Assembly (NCBI RefSeq): GCF_000143415.4
Contig: NW_003314289.1
Span: 1,771,157-1,835,156, forward strand
DNA from: Selaginella moellendorffii
Lineage: Eukaryota; Streptophyta; Lycopodiopsida; Selaginellales; Selaginellaceae
Direction of reading: 5' to 3'
DNA: 64,000 bases
The notes under the pieces were generated by a model. The model made no database searches. It was given only the letters and a program-made list of their open reading frames with translations, and was not told where the DNA came from. Positions 57,506 to 64,000 of the stretch are shown in pieces; position 1 is the stretch's first letter; the number at the start of each line of letters is the position of its first letter. A program made the position numbers and the translations under genes.

Positions 57506-60500
57506 ATGGAGGTGGCAATGTCGGGTGATTGTTTTTCCGAGAGTGGATCAATTCGTTTCGATGATGAGGAGGCTCTCAAGTGGGTTGCGTTGGAAAAGCT
57601 TCCAACCCACAATCGTCTCAGGACAGCACTCCTCCAAAATCTTGGGGAGAATGGGGGGCAGCAAATTGCTTATCAGGATGTGAAGAAGCTCGGATCACAA
57701 GAAAAGAGGGACCTCATCCAGAAGCTGCTGGGCGTCCAGGAGTCGGAGGACGAGAAGTTCGTCAGGAGGCTCCGAGAAAGAATCGATAGGCAAGCTCTTA
57801 ACTTTGTCACATCGGGATTTTTCTCAGCTCTTTTCTTTTTCTGTTTGCAGGGTTGGAGTGGAGCTTCCCAAAATCGAAGTCCGGTTTGAGGGTCTCAATG
57901 TAGAAGCTGAGGCTCATGTGGGAAAGCGAGCTCTTCCAACGCTCTACAACTTTGTTGTCAATGGGGTGGAGGGAGTCCTCGGCTTGCTTCATCTCGTTCC
58001 ATCAAATAAACATCCACTCCAAGTCTTGCGCGATGTCCGTGGCATCATCAAGCCTTCCAGGATGACTTTGCTCTTGGGTCCTCCCAGTGCGGGCAAAACT
58101 ACGCTCCTTCTAGCACTCGCCGGCAAATTGGACAAGTCACTCAAGGCAAGAACAAGTTCTTATCATCTGAAGTTTATCAAGGAAGTTTCTCAAACTCCAT
58201 CTTCTCTTTTCCCTCATCCAGGTTTCGGGTCGCGTCACCTACAATGGCTCCGATATGACAGAGTTTGTGCCGCAGAGAACGTCAGCGTACATTAGCCAGC
58301 ATGACTTGCATATGGGAGAATTGACAGTGAGAGAAACCTTTGATTTTTCTTCGAGGTGTCAAGGAGTTGGAAGCAGCCATGGTAATTATCTCCAAAGCTA
58401 TTGCATCATAAGCTTTAGTACTGACTGACAACCTCTTTTTCTTGTCTACAACAGAAATGGTTATGGAGTTGGCTAGAAGAGAAAAGAATGCCAAGATCAA
58501 ACCAGACCTTGATATTGATGCTTACATGAAGGTAAAGAACTTACGAAAAACGTTTCCACTTCCTTATATTTTTGTGGAAACAGGCTTCTGCCATCCAAGG
58601 CCAGGAAACCACTATTGTCACGGATTACATCCTGAAGGTATTTCTTCAGTGCTATAATAGTTCAATGTGGACTGAGTTTTTATATATGTTTTCTCGTGTA
58701 TAGATCCTCGGATTGGACATTTGTGCTGATACACTAGTTGGCGATGCAATGCGTAGAGGAATCTCTGGTGGACAAAAGAAGCGTGTTACTACTGGTGAGT
58801 GCTCCAACAATTGAGTCGCGACCTTGCTAACAAGTTCTTTAAACTTTCAGGTGAGATGCTAGTTGGGCCAGCCAAATCTCTTTTCATGGACGAGATATCG
58901 ACTGGTCTCGACACCTCCACCACGTACCAAATTATAAAAAGTTTGAGGCATACGGTTCATGTGTTGGATGCTACGGTGGTTGTGTCCTTGCTACAACCAG
59001 CGCCAGAAACTTACGAGCTCTTCGACGACTTGATCCTCCTGGCCGAAGGCCAGATTGTTTATCAGGGTCCACGGGAGCTTGTGCTCGATTTCTTCATCTC
59101 CCAGGGATTCAAGTGTCCTGCAAGGAAAGGAGTCGCAGATTTCCTACAAGAAGTAACGTCGAGAAAAGATCAGGAGCAGTACTGGGCCGTCGAGGACAAG
59201 CCTTACGAATACGTGTCCGTGGATAAATTCGTACGCGCATTCGAGGGATTTCATGTTGGTCAGAATTTAGCCGAGGAGCTTTCGACGCCTTTTGACACGA
59301 CTAAATCTCATCCAGCGGCACTTGTGACGAAGAAATACGGCCTCGGCAAGTGGGACATTTTCAAAGCAGTAATGGCAAGGCAAGTGCTTCTGATGAAAAG
59401 GGACGCTTTTGTCTACGTCTTCAAGTGTACACAGGTACGTAGATATTTTTCACCAGGATGATCTCATGTGACTAAAGAAAAACTCGAATTTGCAGCTCTT
59501 TATCACGGCCTTGATCACTATGACCGTTTTCCTACGGACACACATTCAGTCCAACAGCACCGATGATGCGGAACTTTACATGGGAGCCTTGTTTTTTGCC
59601 CTGGCTACGATCATGTTCAGTGGTTTTGTGGAGCTTTCCATGACGATCCAACGCCTTCCGGTGTTTTTCAAGCAACGAGACCAAATGCTGTTTCCTGCCT
59701 GGGCATATTCAATCGCGACAGTAATTACGAGGCTTCCGCTCTCGCTTTTGGAAACAGCAATGTTTGTGTTCATGACATACTACGTGATTGGTTTCGCTCC
59801 TAGCGTTTCAAGGTTTGTAAAAACCTTACGAGGCTTTCTTGACATCTCTAATGGTTTAGTCATCTATTTTGACAGACTCTTTCGCCAGTATCTAATTATA
59901 TTCTTGGTCCATCAGATGGCCGGAGGACTCTTCCGGTTTATTGCTGCGCTCTCACAGAAGATGGTTGTAGCAAACACTTTTGGGTCGTTTGCTCTGTTGG
60001 TCATCTTTTCGCTGGGTGGCTTTGTTCTCTCCAGAGGTAACGAAACTCGTTTCTCGCAGTTTGTAATATCTAAGTTTCTCCTATTTCTTGGTTCCAGATA
60101 GCATTCATGCTTGGTGGATCTGGGGGTACTGGTCGTCTCCAATGATGTATGGGCAAAACGCTCTCGCTGTTAATGAGTTTAGTGCATCAAGGTGGCAACA
60201 GGTGAGTCCTATCTAAGACAAGCATTTCATTCTCACATCGATCTTTTCTTTCTTGTAGACTGAAGGGAACTCCACAGATGGAAGAAACTTCCTAGAGTCA
60301 CGAGGACTTTTTTCTGATGATTACTGGTACTGGATTGGAGCTGGTGCTGAGCTTGGCTACGTCATCCTTTTTAATGTTGGTTTCACTTTGGCCTTGACCT
60401 ATCTCCGCGGTAAGAATTACTGATCACTCTTGAAGTTCTTACGTTATAAGATTTCCATCTATTTTCGCAGCTCCCAGTAAATCTAATCAAGCGATAGTCT

Positions 60501-63019
60501 CGGTCACAGGACACAAGAATCAGTCTAAGGTTTATGACTCGGGTAAGTCTACGTTTTTCCATTCTCACGAGGGCGATCTGATTTCCCGTATTTGTTTCTT
60601 GCAGCTACTGAGCTCGAGCTAAGCAAACAAGCTGACACCAAGAAAACTGGAATGGTTCTTCCTTTCAAGCCACTGGCGTTGGCCTTCAGCAACGTCAAGT
60701 ATTACGTAGACATGCCTCCGGTTGGTTTCCAAAACTGAGCTCTCTTTTTTTGTTGTCTTCCGAAAATCTCATGTTCATACTTCCAGGAGATGCTAAAAGA
60801 AGGCGTGGACGAGAGCAGACTCCAGCTTCTTCACGACATAAGCAGCAGCTTCAGGCCTGGAGTTCTTACGGCTCTGATGGGCGTGAGTGGAGCTGGGAAA
60901 ACTACTCTGATGGACGTTTTGGCTGGACGTAAAACCGGTGGCTACATCGAGGGTGAGATCTCCATCTCGGGATTTCCAAAGAAGCAGGAAACGTTTACTA
61001 GAGTCTCTGGCTATTGCGAGCAAAACGATATCCACTCACCAAACGTGACTGTCTACGAATCGCTCGTCTTTTCGGCTTGGCTTCGACTGTCCGAGGATGT
61101 ATCCAAGGGGACTAGACTGGTAAGTGTTTTTGCTGAGCGTTCAAGTTCAAGTGGTTTCTGACTTTGAGTATTTTCTTTTCCCTTGTGGTGTAGATGTTTG
61201 TGGAGGAGATAATGGAGCTTGTGGAGCTCACTCCTATTCGAGATGCCATCGTTGGTCGCCCTGGAATGGACGGGCTCTCCACCGAGCAGCGAAAGAGACT
61301 GACAGTAGGAGTAGAACTCGTTGCGAATCCATCCATCATTTTTATGGACGAGCCAACCTCGGGTCTGGATGCTCGGGCCGCTGCAATCGTCATGAGAACC
61401 GTACGTAATACCGTGAACACGGGACGCACCGTCGTTTGTACCATTCACCAGCCGAGCATTGACATCTTCGAATCCTTTGATGAGGTAAGATCTTTTGATC
61501 AACAGAGAGTTTCTCTTTTCCAGCTTTTGTGTTGATTGTTATGTTTGTGTGGTTTTAGCTGTTGCTCATGCAACGAGGAGGGCGAGTGATTTACTCTGGT
61601 CCTCTTGGAAATCATTCGAGCAGACTCATCGACTACTTTGAAGTACGTGATAGTTTTTTTCTTCTGCAAAACTCGGTTCTAAACGAGCGCGACTTGTTTG
61701 TGCAGGCTGTTCCTGGTGTTCCTTGTATCCCTGACGGATACAATCCGGCAACTTGGATGCTCGAGGTTACGAATCCGGACGTAGAACACCGGCTGAATGT
61801 CGACTACTCTGAGATCTACAAGTCGTCAACTCTCTACCAGTAAGTTATAACATTCTTTGAGAGTTTTGGGACTGATCAATGAATTATCAGGCACAACCAA
61901 GCTGTGATTGCTGATCTACGCACACCTCCTCCAGGCTCGGTCGACTTGTCTTTCCCTTCGCAATTTCCTCTCTCGTTTGGGGGACAAGTAGTGGCCTGCT
62001 TGTGGAAGCAGCATCGATCTTACTGGAAGAATCCTTACTATGTTTTGGGACGCCTGTTCTTCACGCTCACTGCTGCTCTCATGTTTGGCACCATGTTTTG
62101 GGACATTGGCTCGCAAAGGTAGGCAAGCTTTTGCTGCAATAATGTTTGACAAAGTTGACACGGTTTTGTTTACTTTGCAGAGAAAGGCAGCAAGACTTGT
62201 TCAATCTCATGGGATCCATGTTTTCGGCCGTGTATTTCATTGGAGTTTGCAACGCAGTGGGAGTTCAACCGGTTGTTTCAGTGGAGCGAGCTGTTTACTA
62301 TCGAGAGAAAGCCGCTGGAATGTACTCCGCTCTCCCTTACGCCTTTGCTCAGGTAATGTAATTTGAAGCTTTGGCTATGGTGACGAAGAAACATATCTCA
62401 GACGTTTCTTTCAGGTGATTATCGAGCTCTTCTACGTTTTGGTTCAGGCAGTTTCATACGCGGCCATTGTCTACTCGATGATGAAACTCGAGTGGTCGGC
62501 CGCAAAGTTTCTGTGGTTCGTCTTCTTCTCCTACTTCTCCTTCCTCTTCTTCACGCTCTACGGGATGATGGCCGTGGCAATCACGCCCAACGAGAGGGTG
62601 GCGGCCATTTGTTCGACGGGATTCTACGCAGTGTGGAACCTCTTCGCGGGTTTTCTCATCCCTCGACCGGTGCGTATATAATCACACTTTTTTCGCTTTT
62701 GCTCGATCGAGGAAACTCATTTTTTTTCTCTTGCACGATGCAGAGCATGCCAATTTGGTGGAGATGGTGCTACTGGCTTTCGCCACCCGCGTGGACGCTG
62801 TATGGAATCATCACTTCTCAGCTCGGGGATATTACTGCGCCACTGAGGCTCACAGACGAGACGAGGCAGCCAGTGCCAGTGCAAGAGTTTTTGAGAGACT
62901 ACTTCGGCTACGAGCACGATTTCCTGGGTGTGGTCGCAGGCGTGCATGTTGCGCTCGTCGTCACAATCGCGATCGTCTTCGGCCTGTGCATCAAGTTCTT
63001 GAACTTCCAGAGACGATGA
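57506..63019 (+). CDS. PDR3: full-size ABCG/PDR transporter
   Basis: Exons: 57506-57789, 57851-58145, 58222-58381, 58455-58531, 58584-58637, 58704-58794, 58851-59434, 59496-59812, 59876-60036, 60098-60201, 60259-60409, 60471-60542, 60605-60720, 60787-61119, 61194-61484, 61559-61642, 61706-61839, 61891-62118, 62181-62352, 62415-62669, 62744-63019. Phases agree throughout; 1412 residues. Domain order and motifs are as in PDR1 ([43 protein letters not shown]). The start [10 protein letters not shown] aligns with PDR1 [10 protein letters not shown], so the in-frame ATG at 57467 is not used here. Exon 2 equals PDR1 exons 2 plus 3: one intron is absent. Introns 1 and 2 have GC donors. Likely a plasma-membrane exporter; substrate unknown. 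Confidence 0.93.
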
Positions 63020-63240
63020 AGCGATTTCTCTATGACTCTTCCTCAAATTCTTCCAGGACCCCTTTGCAAATGTAAATACTACCCAGCGAAGGGAGTTACA
63101 TGTAAACAAAGATCCAATTTTTCCATAGAACATCGCCACGAGAAGGATTTCTCTTGCTCGAACGAGGTGGCAAATCCAGTATATAGCATTTAAGTAGAAA
63201 CCCTTGACGTTTATTGGGCCTTTAGAGTGAGAGCGCTGCT
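63020..63240. other. PDR3-BSD2 intergenic region
   Basis: 221 bp holding the PDR3 3' end and the BSD2 promoter. TATATAGCATTTAAG at about 63179-63193 is a possible TATA element about 55 bp before the BSD2 ATG. Confidence 0.5.
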
Positions 63241-63787
63241 ATGGCGTCGTCCTGTCTAGTTGTGCATTGTAATCCCAGCTTCTGGGCTCGCTCCAAAACT
63301 TGTTCCAAGCCCGCGATTCCACAGGCGTGCTTGAAACAACGGCACCAACATTCTCTTATCGTCACCAAGGCAAGTATTTCCTCTCTTTCTTCTAATTCCC
63401 ATAGCTAAGTACCGCATTCGTGGTTTCCAGGCAAGTAGCAGCGCTCCTCCTTCGCCATCTTCGTCTGGGAGCAAGAGCATCATCTGTCCAGAGTGTACTG
63501 GAAATGGTGAGCTTTTTTTTGTTTCTCATGGATTGTTCTTCAAATTCTATTCTTTTTCACAGGGGCGAAGTCTTGCACCTCATGCAAAGGCGATGGCGTT
63601 AACTTGGAGGATCATTTTGGAGGACGTTTCAAAACCGGAGAGATGTGCTGGCTGTGCAGGTACTGCTAAAACTTGTTCTTCCGACGAGAAACAGAGAAAA
63701 CTTTCCAGGGGGAAGAGGCAGATCTTGTGTGGAAACTGCAATGGTGCTGGCTTTGTTGGAGGCTTTCTGAGCACCGTAGACGACTGA
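63241..63787 (+). CDS. BSD2: BSD2-type plastid zinc-finger protein (Rubisco assembly chaperone)
   Basis: Four exons (63241-63369, 63431-63506, 63563-63659, 63709-63787) give 126 residues. The first about 45 residues are Ser/Lys/Arg-rich with few acidic residues, like a chloroplast transit peptide. The rest has four CxxCxGxx-type repeats: CPECTGNG, CTSCKGDG, CWLCRGKR, CGNCNGAG, and ends GFVGGFLSTVDD. This repeat spacing and C-terminus match BUNDLE SHEATH DEFECTIVE 2, a DnaJ-type zinc-finger protein that holds newly folded Rubisco large subunits before small subunits bind. Intron 1 uses a GC donor (AAG|GCAAGT), required to keep the frame. Other small DnaJ-like zinc-finger proteins are possible, but length and ending fit BSD2 best. 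Confidence 0.85.
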
Positions 63788-63895
63788 GAGATCTAGAAAC
63801 GGGTGAGACGATGCAAACCAACTTTCTGGATTAAAAGAGATCTTAGTTCGTGTCACTCGCTAACGCTTTGCTAGAGCTCAGTCTCAAAAGATATC

Positions 63896-64000
63896 ATGAT
63901 AACTCTCGATGCTCGCAACTTTCTTCCACCGCTGGGCAAGAATCTGCAAATCCAGCACCAGCAGCCACAGCGCAAGCTCAAGCCGACGACGACGAGAAGA
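63896..64000 (+). CDS. Possible first exon of another gene (runs off the window)
   Basis: ATG at 63896 opens a frame of 35 codons to the window edge (starting MITLDARNFLPPLGK, then Gln- and Thr/Arg-rich). It lies about 110 bp after the BSD2 stop. No domain can be recognised in so short a piece. Confidence 0.3.
   Translation, partial: MITLDARNFLPPLGKNLQIQHQQPQRKLKPTTTRR

Noticed and set aside
1-64000. CRISPR arrays, bacterial operons, tRNA genes
   Set aside because: No direct repeats with regular unique spacers and no Shine-Dalgarno-led operons; I recognised no tRNA cloverleaf, though I could not run a scan.

Overview
The window is nuclear DNA of a land plant. Evidence: two intron-rich full-size ABCG/PDR transporter genes (22 and 21 exons, introns mostly 50-110 bp), a plastid BSD2-type zinc-finger gene, Ty3/gypsy LTR retrotransposons, and Cassandra-type TRIM elements whose LTRs carry a piece of 5S rRNA. 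Very short introns, several of them GC-AG, together with an intronless microbial-type gene suggest a lycophyte such as Selaginella. That identification is inference. A 100-N scaffold gap (38868-38967) marks a draft assembly.

Positions 1-40 kb are a transposon-rich tandem array built around three copies of one unusual gene: an intronless 521-codon isocyanide synthase of the DIT1/PvcA family (ICS1 10681-12246 +, intact; ICS2 24592-26158 -, one-base frameshift; ICS3 38291-39923 -, interrupted only by the N gap). The repeating unit is ICS, then a patatin-like lipase fragment, then a chromodomain gypsy element (Gypsy-A), then a second gypsy family (Gypsy-B). Unit 1 is about 5.5-22.4 kb, unit 2 about 22.4-37.2 kb, and a third ICS block starts at 37183. 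ICS1 faces the other way because about 8.3 kb (5631-13973) has been inverted; one breakpoint lies inside a Gypsy-A gag gene whose two halves now lie at 5631 and 13974. Two Cassandra elements (17867-18461 and 20818-21410) with 5-bp target duplications sit inside Gypsy-B, and a third Cassandra LTR is fused to Gypsy-A at 4717.

Positions 40-63 kb are an ABCG/PDR cluster: PDR1 (40402-46063, 1413 aa, intact), PDR2 (52275-55369, truncated pseudogene behind a Gypsy-B insertion at 47207-52217) and PDR3 (57506-63019, 1412 aa, intact). Between PDR2 and PDR3 is an unrecognised minus-strand gene split by a 704-bp hAT-type element with an 8-bp target duplication. The right edge holds BSD2 (63241-63787) and perhaps the start of another gene.

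The most interesting arrangement is ICS3 and PDR1, head to head across 478 bp with a TATA-like box for each. An enzyme expected to make an amino-acid isocyanide shares one promoter region with a drug-efflux-type exporter. This suggests a small 'make and export' pair in a plant. The gene identities rest on visible motifs; the pathway is inference.
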